A stretch of 33,781 bases of DNA from Spirochaetaceae bacterium (GTDB lineage Bacteria; Spirochaetota; Spirochaetia; PWKH01). The DNA lies in contig PWKH01000087.1 in the NCBI GenBank assembly GCA_003559765.1, positions 1 to 33,781 of the forward strand. The letters are read 5' to 3'. Positions within the stretch are counted from its first letter, which is position 1. Each line of letters starts with the position of its first letter. Made by a program: the position numbers and the translations under genes. Under the pieces are notes generated by a model. It saw only the letters and a list, made by a program, of their open reading frames with translations. It searched no databases and was not told the DNA's origin. This document shows positions 19,468 to 29,012 of this stretch, in pieces.

Positions 19468-20214
19468 TTATATTCTGATCAGCAGAATGGTGATGTTGTC
19501 CTTTCCGCTGATTCGGTTTCCCTCCCGGACCAGGTCGCTGCAGACAGTCTCAAGAGAGCTGCCGGAGGCGATAATCCGCTGGATATCTGCTTCAGGGATG
19601 ACATCGGTGAGACCGTCGCTGCACAGTATGATCACGTCCCCCTCCTGAAGATCCCGGCGGTACAGCCCGATATCCTGATCGCTGAGTTCAGGCTTCATCC
19701 CGACGGCCATACTGATCAGGTGATTCATGGGATGGTTGAACATCTGGTCCTTGGAGATGCTGCCCTGCCGGTAGAGCTCCCATACATAGGACTGGTCCTC
19801 GGTGATCTGGGTGAGCTCCCCTCCGCGCTGTATATACCCCCGGCTGTCGCCGACTGAGGAGAACCATGCCCGGATTCCGTCGGTCCATACCGTCGTCAAG
19901 GTGGTTCCCATTCCCGAGTATTCATCCACAGAGGCCGAAAGCCGCCATATCCGCTGGTTTGCCTGCTGCACAGCCCGGACCATGCACTGACGGATATCAT
20001 CACCGGCATCCCGGCGGAGCTCCATGAAGGCCTTCCGCATCGTCTCAGCCGCCTCTTCGCTGGCCACTTCACCGGCAAGGCAGCCTCCGAGTCCGTCGCA
20101 GACAATGCCGAGCAGCCCCGCTTCTTCGCTGCTGCTGTCAAGAAGCACATAATCCTCGTTGAGATCCCGAATCTTCCCGATATCCGTCACGTACTTCCAT
20201 TCCATAGGCACCAC
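19468..20214 (-). CDS. PP2C-family serine/threonine protein phosphatase; start probably 20205
   Basis: IRDLNEDY, VCDGLGG, GMGTTLTT, SVGDSRGY, LCSDGLTD, DNITILL; SD AAGGTGG before ATG 20205. Confidence 0.92.
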   Translation of the reverse strand: MVPMEWKYVTDIGKIRDLNEDYVLLDSSSEEAGLLGIVCDGLGGCLAGEVASEEAAETMRKAFMELRRDAGDDIRQCMVRAVQQANQRIWRLSASVDEYSGMGTTLTTVWTDGIRAWFSSVGDSRGYIQRGGELTQITEDQSYVWELYRQGSISKDQMFNHPMNHLISMAVGMKPELSDQDIGLYRRDLQEGDVIILCSDGLTDVIPEADIQRIIASGSSLETVCSDLVREGNRISGKDNITILLIRI

Positions 20215-20284
20215 CTTTTTTTTCGCGACTCTCTCCTTCCATTATATACGTCATCCCCGCACCTCTCAACACCGGAGAGGCAAA

Positions 20285-20314
20285 TTGACCCCCACCGAGA
20301 TATTCTGCTACAAT
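20285..20314 (+). promoter_or_regulatory. Promoter TTGACC-18-TGC-TACAAT upstream of the IMPase-like gene
   Basis: -35 5/6, extended -10 TGCTACAAT, 18-nt spacer. Confidence 0.6.
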
Positions 20315-20344
20315 CACCCATCCCCTGAAAAAGGACTGATATTA

Positions 20345-21145
20345 ATGAATCGAAGGATAACCGAAAAGGTGCTTGCAATTCTCCGGGAGGTCGGGGAGTA
20401 TCAGCTGTCTTATTTCCGCTCCATCCCCCTGGGGTCGGGAGACTCTAAGCTCGGCAGTGAAATGGTGAGCGAAATAGATATTGAAAGTGAGCGCAGACTT
20501 CATGCAGCCCTGACTGACCTTATTCCTGAAAGCACCTTCTACGGAGAAGAAACGGTGCAGCAGCAGGGGGGCGCATACAACTGGGTTGTCGATCCCCTGG
20601 ACGGCACGGCCAACTATCTCAGCGGGTATGACGCCTGGAGCATATCAGTCGCCTTAGTATCACCTGAGTGCATCGAGGCTGGCTTTGTCTACAAGCCCTT
20701 CACGGGGGAATATTTTCATGCCCGCAGCGGGTTGGGCGCCTGGTACATGGACCATCCGCTGCCGAAGCACAGCTCCCTCACCCTGGCTGAAAGCCTTCTG
20801 GGCACCGGCTTCCCCTACCGTTCAGCCTATTCCTCCCGGGCCATGTTTGACTCCCTGGAGGAGCTGCTGTTTTCCTGCAGAGGCATTCGGCGAAGCGGTT
20901 CTGCGGCCCTGGATCTCTGCTTTCTTGCCGCCGGGTTTCTCCAGGGATTCTGGGAAATTGATCTGCAGCCCTATGACTCCGCCGCAGGAATTCTGATGCT
21001 TGAGGAGACCGGATGCAGGTGGAGCGACTTCTTCGGGGACACCTACGAACTGTTTTCGACAAACTCCCTGGTGGCGGGTCTCCCCGGGGTATATGAGGAG
21101 CTCCAGCCGGTCATCGGGAAGCATTACCGGAAGATTGAGGCTTAA
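20345..21145 (+). CDS. Inositol monophosphatase family protein
   Basis: EEtv…VVDPLDGTANYLSG motif; start MNRRITEK behind AAAGGA rather than the longer ORF start at 20159. Confidence 0.88.
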   Translation: MNRRITEKVLAILREVGEYQLSYFRSIPLGSGDSKLGSEMVSEIDIESERRLHAALTDLIPESTFYGEETVQQQGGAYNWVVDPLDGTANYLSGYDAWSISVALVSPECIEAGFVYKPFTGEYFHARSGLGAWYMDHPLPKHSSLTLAESLLGTGFPYRSAYSSRAMFDSLEELLFSCRGIRRSGSAALDLCFLAAGFLQGFWEIDLQPYDSAAGILMLEETGCRWSDFFGDTYELFSTNSLVAGLPGVYEELQPVIGKHYRKIEA

Positions 21146-21170
21146 CGATTTCTCTGATCCGTAGTATAGT
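21142..21170 (+). promoter_or_regulatory. Promoter TTAACG-17-TATAGT ending exactly 6 nt before the nfo ATG; likely leaderless
   Basis: TTAACG atttctctgatccgtag TATAGT attccc ATG; no SD; the -35 overlaps the upstream stop codon. Confidence 0.6.
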
Positions 21171-21176
21171 ATTCCC

Positions 21177-22025
21177 ATGAAATATATTGGAGCCCACGTA
21201 AGTGCGGCAGGGGGCGTCAGCAATGCCCCGGTGCGCGCAGCAGAGATCGGAGCGACAGCCTTTGCCTTGTTCACAAAGAACCAGCGCCAATGGAAGTCGA
21301 AACCGCTGTCGGAATCGGAAATCAGGGAATTCAAAGCACAGATGCAGAAGCACGGTTTCACCCCGAAGCAGGTGCTTCCCCACGACAGCTACCTGATAAA
21401 CCTCGGCAATGTAAAGGACGAGCAGACTCGAAACAAGCACCTTTCAAGCTTTGTTGACGAGATGCAGCGGGTCGAACAGCTGGGACTTGACCGGCTGAAC
21501 TTCCATCCCGGCTCCCACCTCAATGAACTCACGACGGATGCGGCCATGCAGAAGATTGCCGAAGGGATTGGTCTGGGCATCCGGGAGAGCTCGGGGGTGT
21601 ATGCGGTCATTGAAATTACCGCCGGTCAGGGAACAAACCTGGGATTCTCCTTTGAGCAGCTGGCTCAGCTGATAGATCTGATACCGCAGCAGGACCGCAT
21701 AGGGGTGTGCCTTGATACCTGTCATATGTTTGCCGGGGGCTACGACCTCAGACAGCAGGAGGCCTATGACGCGGTGATGGCCCAGTTCCAAAAACTCATC
21801 GGATTCGAACTGCTTATGGGGATGCATTTGAATGATGCAAAAAGCTCTCTGGGAAGCAGGGTTGACCGCCATGCGAGTCTCGGCAGAGGTGAACTCGGCA
21901 TTGAGCCCTTCTCATATATCATGCAGGATGAACGGATGGATGAAATCCCCTTTATCCTTGAAACGGTTGAGCCTGAACTGTGGCCTGAAGAAATCAGAAC
22001 GCTCAAGGAGTTTGCCCATGGCTGA
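21177..22025 (+). CDS. nfo: Deoxyribonuclease IV (AP endonuclease)
   Basis: GAHVSAAGGVSNAP, LPHDSYLINL, HPGSH, CLDTCHMFAGGYD, HLNDAKSSLGSRVDRHASLGRG. Confidence 0.96.
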   Translation: MKYIGAHVSAAGGVSNAPVRAAEIGATAFALFTKNQRQWKSKPLSESEIREFKAQMQKHGFTPKQVLPHDSYLINLGNVKDEQTRNKHLSSFVDEMQRVEQLGLDRLNFHPGSHLNELTTDAAMQKIAEGIGLGIRESSGVYAVIEITAGQGTNLGFSFEQLAQLIDLIPQQDRIGVCLDTCHMFAGGYDLRQQEAYDAVMAQFQKLIGFELLMGMHLNDAKSSLGSRVDRHASLGRGELGIEPFSYIMQDERMDEIPFILETVEPELWPEEIRTLKEFAHG

Positions 22026-22794
22026 TAGGATATTTCCCGAGCTGGCAAAACCTGCAGTGCTGGGACATCGGGGGTTTTCCAGCATCGCCCCGGAAAACAC
22101 CATGAGCGCCTTTGAAGCCTGCCGCCGGGAGAGCATACCGGGGATAGAGCTCGACGTGCATCGGTGCGCCTCCGGCGAAGTGGTGGTTATCCATGACCAC
22201 CAGCTCAAGCGGACTACCGGAGCAGAAGGCACGGTGGAGGAGAGCTCCTTCGCAAAGCTGCGCAGTCTGGATGCAGGCTCCTTTTTTTCCCCGGAGTTCG
22301 CCGGAGAACGGATCCCGCTGCTCCAGGAGGTGTTTGAAACCTTCGGATCATCCATGTACTTCGACGTGGAGCTGAAATACCAGGGGCGCGACGACATCGG
22401 CCTCGGCAAGCGGGTATCTGAACTCATCAGTTCCTACGGCCTTGCATCACAGGTATTGGTCTCCTCCTTCAATCCCTTTCAGATCCGCCATTTTGAAAAG
22501 CATGCCCGGGGAGCGGTTCCTACTGCGGTTATATTTGCCGTCGACCCGGAGGTGCCCAAACGCCTGCAGCGCGGGCAGGGACGGCTGTTCACCCATGCCT
22601 CGGTGCTGAAGCCGAAATACTCCCAGGTCACCGAAGCCTGGTTTGCCCGATATCATGACAGAAAATCCTACGGCGTATTTACCTGGACGGTAGATGATCC
22701 GGAGGAGATCCGCCGGCTGGCCCGCCTCGGAGTGGAGGGCATTATTTCAAACGATCCGAAACAGACCATGGAGGTGCTTGCTACAGCGTATTGA
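22018..22794 (+). CDS. Glycerophosphodiester phosphodiesterase
   Basis: LGHRGFSSIAPENTMSAFE, GIELDVHRCASGEVVVIHDHQLKRTT; overlaps nfo by 8 nt (ATGGCTGA). Confidence 0.93.
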   Translation: MADRIFPELAKPAVLGHRGFSSIAPENTMSAFEACRRESIPGIELDVHRCASGEVVVIHDHQLKRTTGAEGTVEESSFAKLRSLDAGSFFSPEFAGERIPLLQEVFETFGSSMYFDVELKYQGRDDIGLGKRVSELISSYGLASQVLVSSFNPFQIRHFEKHARGAVPTAVIFAVDPEVPKRLQRGQGRLFTHASVLKPKYSQVTEAWFARYHDRKSYGVFTWTVDDPEEIRRLARLGVEGIISNDPKQTMEVLATAY

Positions 22795-24184
22795 GCAGCA
22801 CCGAAGCGGCAATTTCTCCGAACCGCCGAAGCGCTGCTGTTTTTGCCTCATGATCGGATGCGCCGGTACCGTTGGCCACCACCGTGTCGGTTGACGCGAG
22901 CACCCTGCGGGTCCGGGTCTCCACAATCTGCACTTCCCCCCGGGCGGTTGCTACAAAGCGGTCCCGTGAATGCACCACTGATACGATTTCAACTTCCCCG
23001 ACCACCGCGTGCACCCCCTGACCTGCCTGCTGAAGGATGGACTGGATAACCTGGACCTGCGGTCCCGGGGAAACAGTCATGGGAACTGCATTCACCGTAT
23101 TTTCCCGGAATACTTCCACCAGCGCTTCCGTGGCGGCCGCATCATGCCGAAGGTCTCCTGCCCGATCATATTCCAGGATGGATGCAGCCACGGCTCCCCG
23201 CAGCACCTCGGGAAGCACGGTAAAGGAGAAGTACGTCTGCCGCTCACCTCCCAGCCGGTACAGTCCGCTCACCAGGGTGTTCAGCTCCTGGCTGCCCCGC
23301 AGGACTTCACTGGGCCCGTCGAACCGGGAAGTATCCAGGTGCACAGTCACCCGCCCGCTTCCCCGAAATCCCGGATGGGTGATCTGCACAGATGCAAATC
23401 CCCTGACGTCTGTTGCTGCCTGCTGTTCCAGCTGTATGCGGCGTCCGAGGCTGTCATAGACCGGATAGGCAAAGATGAGTTCAGCATTTGCAATTCCGCT
23501 GCTGAAAGCCCGCCCGTCGCGGACCAGCCGGACGGAAAAAACTGTATCCCCGTCACTTCTCCGCTGGGGCTCCATCCTCACCCGCTCCAGAATACCGATT
23601 GCCTGGTTCAAATACTCCTGGGAAAGCTCCAGATGCTCAGGCAGTTCAGAGGCATAGGCAGCCCGGGCAGCCTCCAGATATGCATGTACCGCCTCGGTGT
23701 CCTGATTCCTCGCATAATTCCGCCGTGCCGCATCCCGGTAAGACAGATGTTCCTGTCCCTCCCGGGCCAGCCGGTCCTGCTGAATACGTCGGAAGTTATT
23801 GATGGTTCTCCGATTCGCCTCGGCCAGCAGATATACCGTGGTTTTGCCGTCTTCACTGCGCTCAAATTCATCAGCAACAAAGAGGCTCAAATCGGCAATT
23901 TCTCCGTTGTCGACCAGTTCCCTCCGGTATCTGTCCTCAAGACGGTATCCGATATATGCCGAGAGCTGATTCATCAGATCATTCAGGGCCCGGTCTCTGG
24001 CAAGCTCCGTCTGATCTTCCTGTGCGCTTCCTTCGGCGACAAAGGAGATCGTCGTCAAGGTAGCCGAAGGGGTGCTGATGGTCCACCGGGGAACCCCTTG
24101 AATCAGACTGGTTATGGTGGCACACCCTGTGAGCGCCAGCACCAGCAGAGCTGCGGCAATAACGGAGCATATCGGCTTCTTCAT
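22781..24184 (-). CDS. LPP20-like lipoprotein, function unknown
   Basis: Lipobox LALTGCA; DRALNDLMNQLSAYIGY resembles LPP20/FlgT-type domains; ATGA-coupled to the upstream gene. Confidence 0.7.
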   Translation of the reverse strand: MKKPICSVIAAALLVLALTGCATITSLIQGVPRWTISTPSATLTTISFVAEGSAQEDQTELARDRALNDLMNQLSAYIGYRLEDRYRRELVDNGEIADLSLFVADEFERSEDGKTTVYLLAEANRRTINNFRRIQQDRLAREGQEHLSYRDAARRNYARNQDTEAVHAYLEAARAAYASELPEHLELSQEYLNQAIGILERVRMEPQRRSDGDTVFSVRLVRDGRAFSSGIANAELIFAYPVYDSLGRRIQLEQQAATDVRGFASVQITHPGFRGSGRVTVHLDTSRFDGPSEVLRGSQELNTLVSGLYRLGGERQTYFSFTVLPEVLRGAVAASILEYDRAGDLRHDAAATEALVEVFRENTVNAVPMTVSPGPQVQVIQSILQQAGQGVHAVVGEVEIVSVVHSRDRFVATARGEVQIVETRTRRVLASTDTVVANGTGASDHEAKTAALRRFGEIAASVLLNTL

Positions 24185-25500
24185 TCCTGCCGCCCTGCAT
24201 CAAAAATGAGGGAATTCTCCTGCTGATTTACCAGGTGCATATGAGCGGCCCCCGGAACCATTGCAGCCGCCCGGCGGATGCGCTTTTCAAGCTCCTCCGG
24301 AGATCCGTCAAAGACCAGCACAAAACGGATTTCATCCAGGGAGAAGGAGGTTCTGCGCAGCGACGCAGCCTGCTGCTCCAGCCGGCTGATAAACTCATCC
24401 ATACCCGGATCGGCCGCCGCACCGATGAATACAAGCTCATACTGCTCGCCGCGGTGCACCTGATCCGTGATCCTCCCGCTGATCTGCACAAGAAGATTTT
24501 CCATGACTTCCTCCGTTCCTGTGCGCAGCGCCCGCATCCCGGCTCCGTACAGGGATGCCGTGCTGGAAACCGCTTTGGTCTGATGAACTGCACCGCCGAT
24601 TTCTTGTCCGGTTGAGGCATCATAACAGGTCACGGTAATGAACGCCCTCCCCAGATACCGGGATGAGCCGGTCTGCTCAACGGAGGTTTCAGCAGAAATC
24701 TCGATATGATAGTCATAGGGAAGCGGGGATGCATCCAGCCGCAAATGAGCAGGAACCCCCGGGACATCCATGACGGCTGCTTGCTGCTGCATCTGATCAT
24801 ATTCAGCTGCAGGAAACCCGTATCGGACGAGCACGCCCCTGGCGGCGGCAGTTGCAGTATCGGCAAAGGCTGCATCGGTGATGCCGGCGGCGGAACAGGA
24901 GACCAGAAATACGGGACGGCTGACATCCTGCCACAGCATTTCGGGGCGGAACAGCACCTCCGAAAGGGGCCGCTCCCCGTCAATTTCCGGGAACGGCTCG
25001 TCGGGCAGGCGGAGTCCGAACACCTGATCTCTGATCATTCCTGCCTCAATACCGGAGCTGACAATCCGGTCGGACAGTGCTCTCAGGTTAATCCGCACTC
25101 CTGCGATCAGCTGATACTTCCCCTCAGCACGGTCCCAGGCAACAGTCTCCAGGGTCCCCGGTATGCAGTAGGGCTCCAGGTTCCTGATTCCGGCGATAAT
25201 CCGCTGCACCTGATCGCCGTAGAGCAGGGCGGATTCCTCAAGCATCACCACTGCCGATCGAAACAGGGCATCCTGCTTGGCAGCAGCTTCTGCTTCCTGC
25301 CGGCTTGCCCCTTCCCCGTAGCCGAAGAACATCGGAGCAGTTACTCCGGCTCGCTCCAGCAGCCTTGGGTCGGTCCGGGGCGCTTCTTCCCGGTATCGAT
25401 CCCCGCCGTAATAGGAGGCGCAGCCGACTGTCGGCAGCATCAGCAGTATGATGATGATCCGCTGCAGGACGGACCCTGATGAATGGAATCTCCTGTACAT
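24181..25500 (-). CDS. LPP20-like lipoprotein, function unknown
   Basis: Lipobox LPTVGCAS; GYGEGASRQEAEAAAKQDALFRSAV typical of LPP20-like domains. Confidence 0.7.
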   Translation of the reverse strand: MYRRFHSSGSVLQRIIIILLMLPTVGCASYYGGDRYREEAPRTDPRLLERAGVTAPMFFGYGEGASRQEAEAAAKQDALFRSAVVMLEESALLYGDQVQRIIAGIRNLEPYCIPGTLETVAWDRAEGKYQLIAGVRINLRALSDRIVSSGIEAGMIRDQVFGLRLPDEPFPEIDGERPLSEVLFRPEMLWQDVSRPVFLVSCSAAGITDAAFADTATAAARGVLVRYGFPAAEYDQMQQQAAVMDVPGVPAHLRLDASPLPYDYHIEISAETSVEQTGSSRYLGRAFITVTCYDASTGQEIGGAVHQTKAVSSTASLYGAGMRALRTGTEEVMENLLVQISGRITDQVHRGEQYELVFIGAAADPGMDEFISRLEQQAASLRRTSFSLDEIRFVLVFDGSPEELEKRIRRAAAMVPGAAHMHLVNQQENSLIFDAGRQE

Positions 25501-25506
25501 ACTGCT

Positions 25507-25535
25507 ATTGTACGGGTGATTTCGCGAGAGGGCAA
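25507..25535 (-). promoter_or_regulatory. Promoter TTGCCC-17-TACAAT ending 6 nt before ATG 25500; possible leaderless start
   Basis: Minus strand: TTGCCC tctcgcgaaatcacccg TACAAT agcagt ATG; no SD. Confidence 0.5.
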
Positions 25536-25548
25536 TACAGCAAATCTG

Positions 25549-26670
25549 CTACAGCCGCAGGGTCACACCGGCGCCGGCAGCAGGAACAAGGCGCCAGTCC
25601 CCGTGGGTGCCTCCGGCAGGACCGATGATGTGCCCCTTGGCGCAGACCCCTGCCTTCCACCGGGGAGAGGCGTATGCCTGCAGGGAAACCCCGACGGTGC
25701 CTGTCAGCAGGGTATCCGCCTTGCGGGTGTCCCAGCCCGGTCCTCCGGCAAAGGAGAGATCAAGTGCAAGCATATCAATAAAGGACGGCTCCCGGCTGAT
25801 GCCGCGCGGCAGCGGCAGGGGAACCTGCCAGCCTCCCTGCAGCATGATCAGCTGATCCCCTCCGCCGAAGAAGTGCCCCTCGACGGCAATCATCCCGGAG
25901 ACAAACCGCAGCAGGGAGTCCGCCGCCGCCTGCAGGGAAATCGCCGGTGCGATGGTCCCTTCCGGATGCAGGGCCGCTCCGCCCTGCAGGGAAAGAGATA
26001 TTCCCAGCCGGTTCAGAGGTTCCACAGGCATACCTGGAACGATTCTGCCGGATGCATAGAGCACATCGGCTGCAAGATAGCGCCTCCAGGGCTCGCGTCC
26101 CCACTCCGCCTCAAGCGATGCGGCCTCAGTCTCACGGGAATCCCAGTATCCTGAAGGGGCAGTGCGCAGCAGCGCCCGGGAACTTCCCTCCGGCCCCTGC
26201 ACCAGGAATTCCGCTCTCCTGGAGAAAACCGGCTCCTCTGTCAGTATAAACAGCTGCCCCGGGGCTGCCAGCTCCACCCTCGGAGGAGGCAGCAGACCGG
26301 GAAATTCTATCAGCATTCCCGGAAGCGCCCGGGCCAGATATTCTGCGGCATCCTCCAGCGCTTCCCGGGGGGTATCCCCGATGCCGGCAGGACGGACCTG
26401 CACCGCTTCAGCCTCCCAGGTGATCATCAGGGAGGCTTCACTGCGGTACAGTCCTGAAGGAAGCTGAGTCTCCTGATACTCGGCAAAATCCAGGGAGAGT
26501 GCTTCCTGAACGCCCTTCAGCAGTTCAGTGCCCTCCAGGAAAGCCTGCAGAAAGACCTCCTGGGGATCTGCAGGAAGAGACACCGCTGCAAGTCCCAGCA
26601 GTACACTCAGCAGGATGCGTTTTCCCATCCCGGCTTCACTCCTCCCGGGCCCACTGAAGCACGGTCTCAA
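25549..26670 (-). CDS. Exported, possibly outer-membrane beta-barrel protein; start probably 26628 (MGKRILLSVLLG)
   Basis: Signal-like N-terminus; C-terminal half of alternating amphipathic strands ending VTLRL. Confidence 0.6.
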   Translation of the reverse strand: MRPCFSGPGRSEAGMGKRILLSVLLGLAAVSLPADPQEVFLQAFLEGTELLKGVQEALSLDFAEYQETQLPSGLYRSEASLMITWEAEAVQVRPAGIGDTPREALEDAAEYLARALPGMLIEFPGLLPPPRVELAAPGQLFILTEEPVFSRRAEFLVQGPEGSSRALLRTAPSGYWDSRETEAASLEAEWGREPWRRYLAADVLYASGRIVPGMPVEPLNRLGISLSLQGGAALHPEGTIAPAISLQAAADSLLRFVSGMIAVEGHFFGGGDQLIMLQGGWQVPLPLPRGISREPSFIDMLALDLSFAGGPGWDTRKADTLLTGTVGVSLQAYASPRWKAGVCAKGHIIGPAGGTHGDWRLVPAAGAGVTLRL

Positions 26671-27907
26671 CTACCACCCGTGAGGCTTCGGCCATGTAGT
26701 CAGCGCAGGCCCATTCATACCGGCTGTGGTAGTTGAACCCCCCGGAGAAAATGTTCGGAGCTGGAATGCCCATGGCGGTCAGCCGGGCACCGTCGGTACC
26801 GCCCCGGATGCTCGTCATTTCAGGGGTGATGCCTGCCGAAGCAATCGAGCGCTTCAGCACATCCAGCACCTTCGGGTCCCTGCTGATGGCATCATACATA
26901 TTCTCATACTGCCAGAGAGTCTCAACCCGGACCGCGCCGCCGGGAAAGGCAGACTGCACTGAGCGGGCCATCTGCTCCACCGCCTCGGACCGGCGCACCG
27001 CCTCAGTACGGTCAAAGTCCCGGATAAACACGGTCACCGACGCCTGCTCCGCATCGCCGGTGACCGTCAGGGGGCAGTAGTACCCGAACCGGCCGTCGGT
27101 TGCCTCAGGGCTCTCAGCCTGGGGAAGCATGGAGATAAAGGATGCGGCCATCGTAACGGCATTGACCATCCGTCCCCGGGCATTCCCGAGATGGTAGGAC
27201 ACGCCGGTGAAAATCACGTCGCATTTCAGCGCATTGAAGCATTCAGCTTCCATGGTGCCCCGGCCGGGACCGTCCAGGGTATAGCAGTACCGGGAGCGCA
27301 GCTTCTCCACCGGGAAATGGTCCATTCCCCTGCCGGTCTCCTCGTCGGTGGTGAAAATGAGCTCAACCGCCCCGTGCTCCAGTTCCGGGCGGGCTGTCAG
27401 ATATTCCGCTGCGGTGATGATCTCAGCAATCCCGGCTTTATCATCGGCTCCGAGGAGGGTGGTGCCGTCTGCAGTAATGATATCCTTACCCACGCATGAG
27501 AGCAGTTCGGGATGCTCCTTCGGTGAAAGCACATATCCGCTGGTTCCCAGGGGGATATCGTTGCCGGTATACTCCTTGATTACCTGAGGGACTACCCCTC
27601 TGCCTGAAACATCCTCGGCGGTGTCCACATGGGCCATAAATCCCACTGCAGGAACCTGCTCTAGTCGCCGGTTAGTCGGAGGAATGCGGGCAATGAGAAA
27701 GCCCTCATCTAATACTGAGATATCGGTGATGCCCAGATCCTGCAGTTCGCTGCTGATGATATTCAGCAGGTCCCATTGTCCGGGGGTGGTGGGCCGGGAG
27801 GTGCTGCTGCGGTCAGACTGCGTATCGACAACTGCATATCTGAGCAGCCGCTCCGTTACCCTTTCGGAGAACCAATGCTGCATACTGCCTCCTTCTTGCT
27901 TGATCAT
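26636..27907 (-). CDS. pepT: Peptidase T (tripeptide aminopeptidase); start probably 27883
   Basis: GFMAHVDTAEDVSG, LGADDKAGIAEI, FTTDEETGRGMDHF, IRGGTDGARLT; SD AAGGAGG before ATG 27883. Confidence 0.95.
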   Translation of the reverse strand: MIKQEGGSMQHWFSERVTERLLRYAVVDTQSDRSSTSRPTTPGQWDLLNIISSELQDLGITDISVLDEGFLIARIPPTNRRLEQVPAVGFMAHVDTAEDVSGRGVVPQVIKEYTGNDIPLGTSGYVLSPKEHPELLSCVGKDIITADGTTLLGADDKAGIAEIITAAEYLTARPELEHGAVELIFTTDEETGRGMDHFPVEKLRSRYCYTLDGPGRGTMEAECFNALKCDVIFTGVSYHLGNARGRMVNAVTMAASFISMLPQAESPEATDGRFGYYCPLTVTGDAEQASVTVFIRDFDRTEAVRRSEAVEQMARSVQSAFPGGAVRVETLWQYENMYDAISRDPKVLDVLKRSIASAGITPEMTSIRGGTDGARLTAMGIPAPNIFSGGFNYHSRYEWACADYMAEASRVVVETVLQWAREE

Positions 27908-27958
27908 GCTTCATCCTAGCCGTTTTCCCCTGCCGCCGCAAGCAATAATTACCGGCTA

Positions 27959-27986
27959 TTGTGCTATCTCCCACACATGATATAAT
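27959..27986 (+). promoter_or_regulatory. Promoter TTGTGC-16-TATAAT for the WYL regulator gene
   Basis: Perfect -10 TATAAT at 27981-27986; weak -35. Confidence 0.5.
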
Positions 27987-28038
27987 ACTCCCTGTGCCCG
28001 GAGGGGCTTTTCATTTTCATCAAGCATAAGGATAGCAC

Positions 28039-29010
28039 ATGAAAGCAGAACGGCTTACGCAGCTCGAGCTTCTCCTCCTGTCCCATCCCGAGGGTATGCG
28101 CCGCGCTGAAATTGCCCGGCGCCTGGGGGTGCACCGTTCAACCATCGGGCGGTACATCGAAGAACTGAAACACCATATGGACATCGAGGAGGACGGGTTT
28201 ATTATCAAGCCTTCGGGAAAGCACGACATGGATATGATGAAGCTCAGCGTCTACGAGAGTCTTGCCTTCAACCTCTCCGCGGAGCTGCTCGCGTCCCATG
28301 TTGAGTTCCAGAATCCCCATCTTGCATCAGGACTCCGTAAGATTGCAGGAAACATGCGGAACTATGCGCCCACCATGAGCCGGAACCTCAATGCCGCGGC
28401 CGAGGCGATAGAGGTGGGGTCAAAAAAAAGCAATCCCACTTTCATGAAGGCCCTTGAGGTGCTTACCGATGCCTGGATTTCCGGGAAAATCGTACGCATT
28501 CGGCACACCGGCTCCCAGGACGGTCAGCCCCAAGAGACAGAATTTGCCCCGTACTTCATTGGATTCAGGGAGGAGGGGACCGGACGAAGACCGATCAGCG
28601 TCACCGGCAGGCTGCGCCATACCGCAGAGATCACCACCATAGACATCCTCGACATCCATGAGGCGGAAATCCTTGATGAGATTTACACAATTCCTGACAA
28701 CCTGAAGCCCTTTTTCAAACCTGATGCGCAGCAGCGCTACGGGGGAATTGATCTCATCCCGCTGAAGCTGAAGCTCAAGGAGCGCTCTGCCCTGAATTCT
28801 CTCTCCCTCGTCTACCGCGAACGCTGCGAAATCTACCGGAATACCGAGGGAGAGCTGATCTGTGAAATGGAGGCGGAGAATTCCATCGAACTGATGCTGC
28901 GGATCGTCCAGAGCGGAGACTCCATCGAAATCATTGAGCCGCAGTCGTACCGAAAAAAATTCATGAAAGAACTGGAAAAGATCTTCCGCGTTTACAAAGA
29001 TATTGTATGA
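28039..29010 (+). CDS. HTH/WYL-domain transcriptional regulator
   Basis: N-terminal HTH (GMRRAEIARRLGVHRSTIGRYIEEL), WYL-like core and WYL C-terminal extension-like tail. Confidence 0.82.
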   Translation: MKAERLTQLELLLLSHPEGMRRAEIARRLGVHRSTIGRYIEELKHHMDIEEDGFIIKPSGKHDMDMMKLSVYESLAFNLSAELLASHVEFQNPHLASGLRKIAGNMRNYAPTMSRNLNAAAEAIEVGSKKSNPTFMKALEVLTDAWISGKIVRIRHTGSQDGQPQETEFAPYFIGFREEGTGRRPISVTGRLRHTAEITTIDILDIHEAEILDEIYTIPDNLKPFFKPDAQQRYGGIDLIPLKLKLKERSALNSLSLVYRERCEIYRNTEGELICEMEAENSIELMLRIVQSGDSIEIIEPQSYRKKFMKELEKIFRVYKDIV

Positions 29011-29012
29011 TG

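Noticed and set aside
23009-24226. Long plus-strand ORF (405 aa) opposite the LPP20-like lipoprotein
   Set aside because: Antisense to a gene with a signal peptide, lipobox and coupled start; composition looks like a shadow frame.
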